A stretch of 5,510 nt of DNA, taken from positions 1 to 5,510 of the forward strand of contig JACCUL010000509.1 in the NCBI GenBank assembly GCA_013811855.1. The letters run 5' to 3'. This DNA is from Acidimicrobiia bacterium (GTDB lineage: Bacteria > Actinomycetota > Acidimicrobiia > Acidimicrobiales > Ilumatobacteraceae). Made by a program: the position numbers and the translations under genes. Below the pieces are notes generated by a model, which was not told where the DNA came from, did not search any database, and was given only the letters and a program-made list of their open reading frames with translations. This document shows positions 1 to 5,510 of this stretch, piece after piece (the stretch's first letter is position 1; each line of letters begins with the position of its first letter).

Positions 1-1
1 G

Positions 2-727
2 GAGCTGCGGCTCGGCTCGACGGCCCGGCCGATCGACGCCCCGTCCAACCGCTGGCAGCGCTACGTCCCGTTCCCCGCCTCGAAGCGCTGGTCCCCTGTG
101 CTCGTCGGCGTACACGACCTCCCGGCCAACGTGCGCAGCGCGTGCAACCAGGTGCGGTTCGTCGCCGTGGCCGGCGCCTGGCGGGCCGGCATCGGCGCCA
201 TCCGCGGCATCCGCCCCGAGCTCGTGCCCGACGTCGACGCCGGGCTACGGGCCCGCTTCGACGATCGGCTGCAGCTCGACGGCGCCGCCGTGGCGGCGCG
301 ACTCGTCCCTGCCGAGGGTGCCCCGCCCGACGGGCCGCACTTCGACATCGCCGCCGTCGGCGTCGGCCCGGCGCCGGGCCGCCAGCGCAGCGAATCGCTG
401 AGCACCGACTTCACCGACGAGAGCGTCGTCGTGCGTCCACCGGCGCGCCCGCTCGACCTGACGTACCGCATCACCGCCATCGCCGACGACCGCGCCGCGC
501 AGGCGGTCATGGTGCAGTTCGTCCTCGACGAGCTGGCCCGCCAGCCGGCGCTCGTCTCCGGCGGCATGCCGTGGCCGATGGCGCTCGTCGACGCCGACGG
601 CACGACCGCCGGCGGCGCGCTCACCGTTCGGATCGAGGCGCTCCAGCGTCCGTCGGCCGACCGCTCGACGTCGACGTTCCCGTTCAACGAGGTCACCGTG
701 GAGGTGGATCACCGTGGCGCAGTCTGA
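2..727 (+). CDS. Partial protein upstream of the sheath gene; possible DUF4255/Pvc16-like tail cap or terminator (5' end missing)
   Basis: The frame is open from the left edge to the TGA at 725-727, giving 241 visible residues. An internal GTG at 98 exists, but coding continues upstream of it, so the true start probably lies outside the window. I do not recognise the first ~140 residues. Around residues 145-175 the pattern RPPARPLDLTYRITA, then an acidic turn, then a helix ending RQPAL resembles the 'RPP-x-DL-x-Y' strand and following helix of DUF4255 (Pvc16_N) proteins. Those proteins act as tail terminators or caps in contractile injection systems and are encoded near the sheath gene. The resemblance is from memory and covers only a short stretch. 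The position just before the sheath would also suit an ordinary phage tail completion protein. The last 14 bases overlap the next gene. That this is a real coding gene is fairly sure; the function is weakly supported. Confidence 0.6.
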   Translation, partial: ELRLGSTARPIDAPSNRWQRYVPFPASKRWSPVLVGVHDLPANVRSACNQVRFVAVAGAWRAGIGAIRGIRPELVPDVDAGLRARFDDRLQLDGAAVAARLVPAEGAPPDGPHFDIAAVGVGPAPGRQRSESLSTDFTDESVVVRPPARPLDLTYRITAIADDRAAQAVMVQFVLDELARQPALVSGGMPWPMALVDADGTTAGGALTVRIEALQRPSADRSTSTFPFNEVTVEVDHRGAV

Positions 728-1061
728 ACGCCGGATCGTCAACCTCGGGGACGCCGCCATCGAGCTCCACCTCGGCGGTCGCGTCGTGCGGCTGGCGGCG
801 TTCGGAGAGCTGGCGCTGCCGACCCTGGACGACCGCCAGCGCGCCCAGGTCGACGCGCTCGCCGCCTCCTACCGCGTCGCCATCCGGACGGCGCGGATCG
901 ACGAGCCCGTCGCACCAGCGGCCCGCCGGCCGGCCAGGAAGGTGCCGGCCACGAAGAAGGCGACCGCCAAGAAGGCGACCGCCAAGAAGACCACCGTCAC
1001 GAAGGCGACCACGAAGAAGGCGGCCGCCACGACGACCGCCCGTCCACGCAGAGGGAGTTGA
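714..1061 (+). CDS. Small tail-cluster protein with basic K/A/T repeat C-terminus, function unknown
   Basis: This 115-residue protein starts at a GTG that overlaps the preceding gene by 14 bases. A GAGG core at 701-704, nine bases upstream, supports the start. Residues 1 to about 62 look like a small folded domain with alternating beta-type hydrophobics (RRIVNLGDAAIELHLGG, then VVRLAAFGELALP) and a helix (DRQRAQVDALAASY). Small proteins of this general look are often encoded just before tail sheath genes in phage-like clusters. From about residue 70 the chain is low-complexity and strongly basic, with five 5-residue units of the type KKATA at residues 81-105 and a final RPRRGS. The tail resembles the lysine-rich C-termini of actinobacterial HU- or H1-like proteins, but there is no HU domain, so a nucleoid role is not implied. 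It could be a minor structural or assembly factor. Confidence 0.8.
   Translation: MAQSERRIVNLGDAAIELHLGGRVVRLAAFGELALPTLDDRQRAQVDALAASYRVAIRTARIDEPVAPAARRPARKVPATKKATAKKATAKKTTVTKATTKKAAATTTARPRRGS
954..1028 (+). repeat. Five 15-bp degenerate tandem repeats inside the small protein gene
   Basis: The units lie at 954-968, 969-983, 984-998, 999-1013 and 1014-1028. Units 1 and 2 are identical (AAGAAGGCGACCGCC). Unit 5 differs from them by one base, and units 3 and 4 are more diverged. The period is a multiple of three, so the array stays in frame and encodes the KKATA-like basic tail. Such arrays change length readily by slippage. Confidence 0.85.
1051..1057 (+). promoter_or_regulatory. Ribosome binding site of the sheath gene
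   Basis: The purine run GAGGGAG ends ten bases before the ATG at 1068. It lies across the end of the previous gene, whose stop is at 1059-1061, which suggests coupled translation. It supports ATG 1068 as the sheath start. Confidence 0.6.
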
Positions 1062-1067
1062 CCACTC

Positions 1068-2828
1068 ATGGCGTTCAACATCGGACTCAACGTCATCGAG
1101 ACCGACGGCACCGCGGCGCCGGCGATCGCCGGTGCGGCCACGTCGGTCGCCGCGTTCAACATCGTCACGGAACGGGGGGTCCCCAACCGGCCGATGCGGG
1201 TGACGTCGTTCGCCGACTTCTCGGCCCGCTTCGGGGGGTTCATCGCCGAGACGCCGGGCGCGTACATGGTCAAGGGGTTCTTCGACAACGGCGGCGGCGT
1301 GGCCTACGTCAACCGCGTCGCGGCGACCGGCGACGGGGCGCCCGAGCCGGCGAGCCTCGTGCTCCGCACCGGATCGGGGGCCGCCGCCCGCGACGTCCTG
1401 CGCCTCACCGCCGGCTACCGCGGCCAGGAGGATCCGGGGGAGTGGGCCGACGACCTGGCCATCGAGATCACGCCGACCTTCTCCAGCGCGCTGCGCGGCC
1501 CGACGCCCGAGGTGAACCAGACAGGGGCCAACCTCGACTCCCTCGCCGGGTTCTCCCGCGGTGACTCGGTGTTCGTCGTCGACGCCGACACGACGCGGCG
1601 GGTGACGGTCACCGACCTGCGCGTCGACGACGGTCGGATGACGTGGTCGACCCTCGATGGTGTCGGCGAGTACGACGCCGCCACGACCACGGTGCAATCC
1701 TCCGACTTCGACGTCGTCGTGCGGGCCAGCCGAGCCGACGACGCGCCGGTGCTCGAGACCTGGACCCGCTTGACCATGCGCCGGTTGGCTCCGAACTACG
1801 TCGTGACGAGGCTCAACGACCCGGCCTCCGGCTCGAAGTTCCTGTTCGCCTCGGACGAGCGCTCGGCCCAGTTCGGCGCCGCCGACCAGCCGGGCACGGC
1901 GCCGCTGATGGCGCTCGGCGACGGCGACGCCGGCGACGAGATCCAGGCTGCGGACTACGCCGGGACCGACGGCGCCACGAAGACCGGTCTCCACGCCTTC
2001 GACCCGTTCGCCGTGCAGCTCGTCGCCGTCGACACCGCCGACGCCGCCGTCATCAACGCCTCGCTGGCGTACTGCGAAGGGCGCGGCGACTGCATGTTCG
2101 TCGGTCACGTGCCGCAGGGCTCGGTCCCCGGCGGCTCGGCGATCGACTTCGGCGCCGACCTCCAGGGCTCCAAGTACGGGGCCCTGTACGGGCCATGGGT
2201 CTCTGTCCTCGACCAGCGGCCTGGCGCGGTCACGCCGACGCGCCTCGTGCCTCCGACCGGGCACGTGCTCGGGGTGTACGCCAGGACGGACCGCACCCGC
2301 GGCATCCACAAGGCGCCGGCGGGCGACGGCGCCCGCCTGCTCGGGGCGCTGGACGTCGAGCACCGGCTGAGCGACGCCGACCACGACGCCCTGGTGCGGC
2401 TCGGCAGCGTCAACGGCATCCGGGTCGTACCGGGCGCCGGCATCGTCGTCGACGCGTCGCGCACGCTCAGCACGGACACCCGCTGGATGTTCGTCAACGT
2501 GCGCCTGCTGTTCAACTACGTCAAGTCGAGCCTGCGTCAGGGCCTGCGCTGGGTGCGCCAGGAACCCAACAGGGACCAGCTGTGGGACTCGGTGAAGTAC
2601 AGCACGGTGAAGCCGTTCCTGATCGGTCTGTACCGCCAGGGCGCCTTCGGCACCGGCACCCCCGACGAGGTGTTCACGATCATCTGCGATGCGACCAACA
2701 ACCCGCCCGACGAGGTCGACAAGGGCAACTTCAAAGTCGAGGTCTACTTCTACCCGTCCAAGCCGGCCGAGACGATCGTCATCGTCGTCGGCCAGCAGCA
2801 GTCCGGCAGTTCGGCGAGCGAAGGCTGA
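1068..2828 (+). CDS. Contractile tail sheath protein
   Basis: This 586-residue protein polymerises around the tail tube and contracts to drive the tube into a target envelope. The N-terminus reads like known sheaths: TSVAAFNIVTERG near residues 25-37, an FGGF motif, then GFFDNGGGVAYVNRV, where the usual form is 'FFxNGGGxCYVVRV'. The middle, about residues 110-340, is a variable surface-exposed region. The C-terminal sheath domain (Phage_sheath_1C type) is unmistakable. It has PPTGHVLGVYARTD from residue 395, RGIHKAPAG after it, a histidine-free hydrophobic strand WMFVNVRLLFNYV, GLRWVRQEPN, and GLYRQGAFGTGTPDEVF from residue 520. It ends in a CDATNNPPDEVDKG segment and a KPAETIVI strand. The length is within the normal range for phage and injection-system sheaths. 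Only one sheath gene is visible; several injection systems carry two or three. The start is ATG 1068 with a GAGGGAG site upstream. Confidence 0.97.
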   Translation: MAFNIGLNVIETDGTAAPAIAGAATSVAAFNIVTERGVPNRPMRVTSFADFSARFGGFIAETPGAYMVKGFFDNGGGVAYVNRVAATGDGAPEPASLVLRTGSGAAARDVLRLTAGYRGQEDPGEWADDLAIEITPTFSSALRGPTPEVNQTGANLDSLAGFSRGDSVFVVDADTTRRVTVTDLRVDDGRMTWSTLDGVGEYDAATTTVQSSDFDVVVRASRADDAPVLETWTRLTMRRLAPNYVVTRLNDPASGSKFLFASDERSAQFGAADQPGTAPLMALGDGDAGDEIQAADYAGTDGATKTGLHAFDPFAVQLVAVDTADAAVINASLAYCEGRGDCMFVGHVPQGSVPGGSAIDFGADLQGSKYGALYGPWVSVLDQRPGAVTPTRLVPPTGHVLGVYARTDRTRGIHKAPAGDGARLLGALDVEHRLSDADHDALVRLGSVNGIRVVPGAGIVVDASRTLSTDTRWMFVNVRLLFNYVKSSLRQGLRWVRQEPNRDQLWDSVKYSTVKPFLIGLYRQGAFGTGTPDEVFTIICDATNNPPDEVDKGNFKVEVYFYPSKPAETIVIVVGQQQSGSSASEG

Positions 2829-2846
2829 TCCACGAACACCAGGAGA

Positions 2847-2851
2847 GGAGG
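2847..2851 (+). promoter_or_regulatory. Ribosome binding site fixing the tube gene start
   Basis: GGAGG, within a longer purine run (2841-2851), stands five bases before GTG 2857 in the short gap after the sheath stop. It selects GTG 2857 over the upstream in-frame start at 2689, which lies inside the sheath gene. Confidence 0.75.
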
Positions 2852-2856
2852 TCGCC

Positions 2857-3333
2857 GTGCCCAGGGTCGGCGAGATGTACGAGTCGTTGAGGGCCAGCGA
2901 GTTCATCGTCACGATCGACGGTGTCCCGAGCCCGAGCATCAGCAAGGTCAGCGGGCTCAGCGAGGGGGAGGTCGAGACCATCGAGCAACCCGTCGGCGGG
3001 AGCATGGTCCCGTACAAGTTGGCCGGCTCGAAGATCAAGTACGAGCCGCTGACGATCGAGCGCTACGTCGACGGCAGCGACGACGACGACCTGTTCCTGG
3101 AGTGGTTCAAGTCGGTCTTCGACCTGTCGGCGACGGTCCAGGGCGGGTCGTCACGACGGCGCAACGGTCTCATCGAGAAGCGCCACAACGGCGAGAAGGT
3201 CCTGTTGTTCTCGTTCAAGAACGCATGGGTCAAGTCGTCGAAGTTCACCGATCTGGAAGCAGGGAGCACGACGCTGTTCAAGCAGACGATCGTGCTGGAG
3301 CACGAAGGGTTGAGCCGTGAGATCCCAACATGA
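2857..3333 (+). CDS. Tail tube protein, T4 gp19-like
   Basis: This 158-residue protein stacks as rings to form the inner tube enclosed by the sheath. Family features are visible. There is an early ASEFIVTIDG strand, SISKVSGLSEGEVET (the usual 'F-x-EVSGL-x-x-E' region), and a GGSMVPYKLAGSKIKYEPLTIERYV stretch (residues about 48-72). An acidic DGSDDDD turn precedes LFLEWFKSVFD, and the C-terminus has KNAWVKSSKF and FKQTIVLEHEGLSR, the usual 'E-x-ivlxhegl' end strand. The length matches the family, about 140-160 residues. The start is GTG 2857 behind a strong GGAGG. The reading frame is open further upstream, but that part lies within the sheath gene and gives a low-complexity Arg/Thr/Ser peptide. 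Only one tube gene is visible. Its last 17 bases overlap the next gene. Confidence 0.95.
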   Translation: MPRVGEMYESLRASEFIVTIDGVPSPSISKVSGLSEGEVETIEQPVGGSMVPYKLAGSKIKYEPLTIERYVDGSDDDDLFLEWFKSVFDLSATVQGGSSRRRNGLIEKRHNGEKVLLFSFKNAWVKSSKFTDLEAGSTTLFKQTIVLEHEGLSREIPT

Positions 3334-4135
3334 CGACCTGAACACGAGCGGTGCCGGCGCAACCGGGGCGCCGGCGCGACGGGAGTTCCCCGCCACGTTG
3401 CCGATCGGCTACGTCGATGCCGAAGGAGCGATCCACCGCGACGTGGTGCTGCGCAAGATGACCGGCAAGGAGGAGGCGATCCTCGCCGACCGGCGTTTCC
3501 AGCGCAACGGCGGCAAGCTCGTCACCGAGCTGCTGCACAGCTGCATCACGCGCATCGGCGACCTTTCGCCCAACGGTCGCAGCACCGTCGCCAACATGTA
3601 CTCGGCCGACCGCAACTACCTGCTGCTGCGGCTGCGCTCGATCACGTTCGGCGCCGAGCTCGAGGCGACCTACACCTGCCCGACGTGCGGCGACATCGCC
3701 AGGGTCACCGAGGACCTCGACGAGCTCCCGGTGACGTCCCTGGCCGACGGCGACGAAACGGTCGAGATCCGCGTCGAGCTGGAGGACGGCTACGTCGACA
3801 AGGACGGCTCGCTGCACACCTCGGTGGTGCTGCGCCTGCCGACCGGGGCCGACGAGGAGGCCGTCTCGGGTCAGATGCGGGAGAACGCGTCGAACGGCAA
3901 GAACGCCCTGCTCGCCCGGTGCATGAAGAGTCTCGGCGACCTGCCGACCCACCGGCTCGAAGCGCTCGGGCCGAAGATCATGGCCGACCTGACGATGACC
4001 GATCGCCGGCTCATCGACAAGGCGATGAACAGCGCCGCACCCGGTGTCGACCTCGTGCGCGAACACGAGTGCGGGGCCTGCGGCCGCTCGTTCTCGGCCA
4101 GCTTGGACCTGTCGAATTTTTTAGCTCTGGCGTAG
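3317..4135 (+). CDS. T4 baseplate-hub/tail-assembly-chaperone-like protein, zero-frame product, two CxxC modules
   Basis: This 272-residue protein starts at GTG 3317 inside the end of the tube gene, with GAAGGG at 3304-3309 as the likely ribosome site. The ATG at 3330 is in another frame and stops after three codons. Residues 1-25 are a poor-complexity leader. After that the protein contains two similar modules. Module 1 begins at G31 (GYVDAEGAIH, then VVLRKMTGKEE) and ends with CPTCG at 121-125. Module 2 begins at G158 (GYVDKDGSLH, then VVLRLPTGADEE) and ends with CGACG at 252-256. Each has a central GDL motif and a later DR pair. The four cysteines could bind one zinc or pair between subunits. 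The overall pattern fits the T4-type baseplate/hub assembly chaperone family seen next to tube genes in contractile systems. The position after the tube and the frameshift site near its end indicate a tail assembly chaperone role. The family name is from memory of motifs; the context is stronger. Confidence 0.85.
   Translation: MRSQHDDLNTSGAGATGAPARREFPATLPIGYVDAEGAIHRDVVLRKMTGKEEAILADRRFQRNGGKLVTELLHSCITRIGDLSPNGRSTVANMYSADRNYLLLRLRSITFGAELEATYTCPTCGDIARVTEDLDELPVTSLADGDETVEIRVELEDGYVDKDGSLHTSVVLRLPTGADEEAVSGQMRENASNGKNALLARCMKSLGDLPTHRLEALGPKIMADLTMTDRRLIDKAMNSAAPGVDLVREHECGACGRSFSASLDLSNFLALA
4117..4123 (+). other. Programmed -1 ribosomal frameshift site, T TTT TTA
   Basis: In the zero frame the codons are AAT, TTT, TTA, so the heptamer has the canonical X XXY YYZ phase for tandem -1 slippage; it is the same heptamer as the HIV-1 gag-pol site. 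Slippage after TTA resumes at AGC (4123-4125) and bypasses the zero-frame TAG at 4133-4135. This is the only TTA trinucleotide and the longest T run that I find on this strand of an otherwise very GC-rich window. The codons TTT and TTA are therefore conspicuous against their surroundings. The location at the end of a gene between tail tube and tape measure is where tail assembly chaperone frameshifts occur. The efficiency cannot be judged from sequence. Confidence 0.85.
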
Positions 4136-4302
4136 ACCACGACGGCCTCCGCCGCGAGGTCTTCTTCTTGGCGTACTACCTGCACTGGTCATGGGAGGAA
4201 CTGATGTCGCTCGATGTCGCGGAGCGGCGCGCGTACGTGACGCTTCTCGTCGAGCAGATCGAGCGGGAGAACTCCCGTCTCGAAGATGCCAGGTCGCGGT
4301 GA
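4123..4302 (+). CDS. -1 frame extension of the tail assembly chaperone (DUF6760-like helical segment)
   Basis: Read in the -1 frame from 4123, this adds 59 residues to 269 zero-frame residues, giving a 328-residue fusion that ends at TGA 4300-4302. The core reads REVFFLAYYLHWSWEELMSL and continues with ERRAYVTLLVEQIERENSRL. This is an amphipathic, charged helical region resembling the small DUF6760-type proteins encoded beside tube genes in contractile systems (recalled, not searched). There is no ATG or GTG in this frame ahead of the FFLAYYLHW core. The only candidates are a TTG at 4168 with a weak GAGGT ahead of it, and an ATG at 4204 with a good GGGAGG (4193-4198) that would yield a 32-residue fragment lacking half of the core. 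Frameshifting is therefore the simplest way to express it. Three bases separate its stop from the next gene. Confidence 0.8.
   Translation, partial: SSGVDHDGLRREVFFLAYYLHWSWEELMSLDVAERRAYVTLLVEQIERENSRLEDARSR
4125..4161 (+). other. Candidate RNA structures downstream of the slippery site
   Basis: Two mutually exclusive pairings are visible. In the first, 4125-4132 pairs with 4150-4158, with C4155 bulged, one G-U pair and a 17-base loop. In the second, 4144-4149 (GGCCTC) pairs with 4156-4161 (GAGGTC), with one G-U pair and a six-base loop. The first starts close to the slippery site, within the range where stimulatory stems act. Chance stems are common in DNA this GC-rich, so support is weak. 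Confidence 0.3.
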
Positions 4303-4305
4303 TCG

Positions 4306-5510
4306 ATGCCACTGGCGTTGCTACTCGCGATGCCCGTCGACGCCTTCACCAAGGGCGTCCGACGGTGGCGCTCCTGGCAGGGGCTCGCTGACACCGAGAC
4401 CCTCCTGCTGTCGCGCCAGCGGGGCCGGTTCATGACCACGTGGTTCGGCGCCAGCTTCGAGATCCACGGCCTGGCGCCGGTCGTCCACGTCGACAACCTC
4501 GGCGCGGTCCACGCCGCCCTGCGCGGGCTCGACGCCCAACGGCAGGCCGCGGTGGGGAGGCCGGAACGGGCCAGCCTCCTCGAGCCGCTGCTCGGGGCCG
4601 GCGGTGTGCTCGTCGGCGTCATGTCGTCACCGGTGACGGCGCTGATGCTGGGCATCGCCGGCTGGTCCAAGCACCAGTACTGGTGGCACTGGCTGGGACC
4701 GGTCATCTGGCTCCTGACCGGACCGCTCGCCGCGTTGCTGGGGCCCGTCGCCATCCTGGCCGTCCTCGGCGGCAAGGTGCTGCGCGGCGAGCACGACCTG
4801 TTCACGGTGTTCCAGGTGCTCGCCGAGATCAGCAGCCCCCTCCAGCAGATCTTCGGCATGCTCTCGTGGTTCGTCTCGCGGGTCGTGCCGGTGCTGGCCC
4901 CATTGTCCGACGTCGTCGTCGCCATCGCCGGCCTGGTGCGCACGACGGTGGGCCTGCTCGGCGGGATCGTCGCCCAGCTCGCCGGGCTCGGTGCGGTGTT
5001 CCGGCAGCCGCTGGTCATCGTCGGCGCCGGGTTCGGTGCGATGGCGGCCGGGCTGCGCCACGCGTTCGGGCGCCTGCGCGAGCTCGGCGACATCGGTACC
5101 GGCGCGTTCGAGCAGTTCCGCCGCGAGGTCGCCGAGTTCGGCCAGGACTTCGATCCGACGTTCGTCGTCAAGCGCCACCCGCTGGTGGTGGCGCTCGGCA
5201 CGCTGAGCTCGTCGACGAGCGTGCTCGTCGCCCGGTGGATGGAACTGATCACCCTGCTGCCGCTGTGGATCGGCGACCTGATCGTCAAGGCCGTCAAGGA
5301 CGACCCCGACGACGAGAAGCCCCCGGAAGGGTGGTGGGCGAAGAAGAAGGCGGCGGCCAAGGACTGGGCGTGGGAGAAGTTCAAGGACCTCTCCGGCATG
5401 CCCGACGCGCCACCGTCGCTGACCGAGATCCCGCGGCTCCCGTCGACTGTGCCGTTCAGCGAGGCCCTCGCCGAATCGCTCAAGCCGACCGCCGAGACCG
5501 AGGCGATCGC
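4306..5510 (+). CDS. Probable tail tape-measure protein or hydrophobic tail protein, 3' end missing
   Basis: The frame is open from ATG 4306 to the right edge, with 401 residues visible and no stop. The start follows the previous stop by three bases. No strong ribosome site is visible, so coupling to the upstream reading frame is likely. A later ATG at 4330 is possible. Residues 1-90 are mixed and basic. Residues about 93-118, 130-156 and 186-247 are strongly hydrophobic and rich in Ala, Gly, Leu and Val, with a tryptophan/histidine cluster (QYWWHWL) at 124-130. Residues 255-290 are a charged helical stretch. A further hydrophobic patch lies at 291-329, followed by an acidic/lysine segment (KDDPDDEKPP, WWAKKKAAAKDWAWEK) and a proline-containing tail. 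The position immediately after the frameshifted chaperone is that of the tape-measure gene, which sets tail length and often contains membrane-like segments. No tape-measure signature sequence is recognised, so the call rests on gene order and hydrophobicity. A membrane-active tail component is the alternative. Confidence 0.65.
   Translation, partial: MPLALLLAMPVDAFTKGVRRWRSWQGLADTETLLLSRQRGRFMTTWFGASFEIHGLAPVVHVDNLGAVHAALRGLDAQRQAAVGRPERASLLEPLLGAGGVLVGVMSSPVTALMLGIAGWSKHQYWWHWLGPVIWLLTGPLAALLGPVAILAVLGGKVLRGEHDLFTVFQVLAEISSPLQQIFGMLSWFVSRVVPVLAPLSDVVVAIAGLVRTTVGLLGGIVAQLAGLGAVFRQPLVIVGAGFGAMAAGLRHAFGRLRELGDIGTGAFEQFRREVAEFGQDFDPTFVVKRHPLVVALGTLSSSTSVLVARWMELITLLPLWIGDLIVKAVKDDPDDEKPPEGWWAKKKAAAKDWAWEKFKDLSGMPDAPPSLTEIPRLPSTVPFSEALAESLKPTAETEAI

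Noticed and set aside
142..1203. A 353-codon + strand frame across the first genes
   Set aside because: It is almost entirely arginine, proline, alanine and glycine, and it overlaps three better-supported genes in another frame.
2689..2856. Upstream extension of the tube reading frame to a start at 2689
   Set aside because: It would overlap the conserved sheath C-terminus and add a Thr/Arg/Ser-rich leader absent from the family. A strong GGAGG points to GTG 2857.
1643..2890. A 415-codon + strand frame inside the sheath gene
   Set aside because: It is an arginine-rich shadow of the sheath frame; the sheath frame has clear family motifs throughout.
693..3038. A 781-codon open frame on the minus strand
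   Set aside because: It lies antisense to the small protein, sheath and tube genes. It is rich in Arg, Gly, Val and Asp without any recognisable domain. Long antisense open frames are expected in very GC-rich coding DNA.
4121..4123. TTA codon as a bldA-type developmental control as in Streptomyces
   Set aside because: The codon is part of a slippery heptamer at the end of the gene with an open -1 frame beyond it, so frameshifting explains it better. A rare tRNA could still influence the slippage.
4115..4135. Assembly error or real frameshift mutation joining the two frames
   Set aside because: A homopolymer miscall in the T run is conceivable. However, the exact canonical heptamer in correct phase, and the known frameshift at this place in tail modules, make a programmed event more likely. 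Raw read support at 4117-4122 would settle it.
4176..5483. A 435-codon open frame on the minus strand opposite the last gene
   Set aside because: The product is a Ser/Thr/Arg/Pro-rich low-complexity shadow with no domain. The + strand frame has normal protein composition and fits the operon.

Overview
The window is a tightly packed, single-strand (+) segment of very GC-rich DNA carrying the tail module of a contractile phage tail-like machine. It could be a prophage tail, a tailocin or an extracellular contractile injection system. Strong G/C bias at third codon positions, GTG starts on several genes and a lysine/alanine/threonine-rich tail of the kind common in actinobacterial nucleoid proteins suggest a high-GC actinobacterium or one of its phages. 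No gene in the window fixes the taxon.

Layout, left to right. (1) The 3' end of a gene open at the left edge (2-727) encodes a protein whose C-terminal part weakly resembles DUF4255/Pvc16-type tail-cap proteins. (2) A 115-residue protein (714-1061) has a short globular N-terminus and a basic K/A/T repeat tail. (3) A tail sheath protein (1068-2828) is the clearest homology in the window. (4) A T4 gp19-type tail tube protein follows (2857-3333). (5) A baseplate/tail-assembly-chaperone-like protein (3317-4135) is built from two similar modules, each ending in a CxxC pair. (6) A -1 frame extension (4123-4302) has no ATG or GTG start ahead of its conserved core. (7) A long hydrophobic gene in the tape-measure position (4306 onward) runs off the right edge.

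The most notable signal is at 4117-4123. The heptamer T TTT TTA lies in the correct phase four codons before the zero-frame stop of gene 5. It contains the only TTA trinucleotide on the + strand of the window and the longest T run. A -1 slip there joins gene 5 to the 59-codon extension and gives a 328-residue product. This matches the programmed frameshift of phage tail assembly chaperones (lambda G/GT, P2 E/E'), and the gene lies in the expected place between the tube and the tape measure.

The genes overlap or are separated by a few bases to 28 bases, so they are probably one transcription unit with translational coupling. Sheath and tube form the contractile cylinder and inner conduit. The chaperone and its frameshifted form would coat the tape-measure protein while the tube polymerises on it. 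No promoter, terminator, RNA gene, mobile element or CRISPR array is visible, and there is no gene-free stretch longer than 28 bases.
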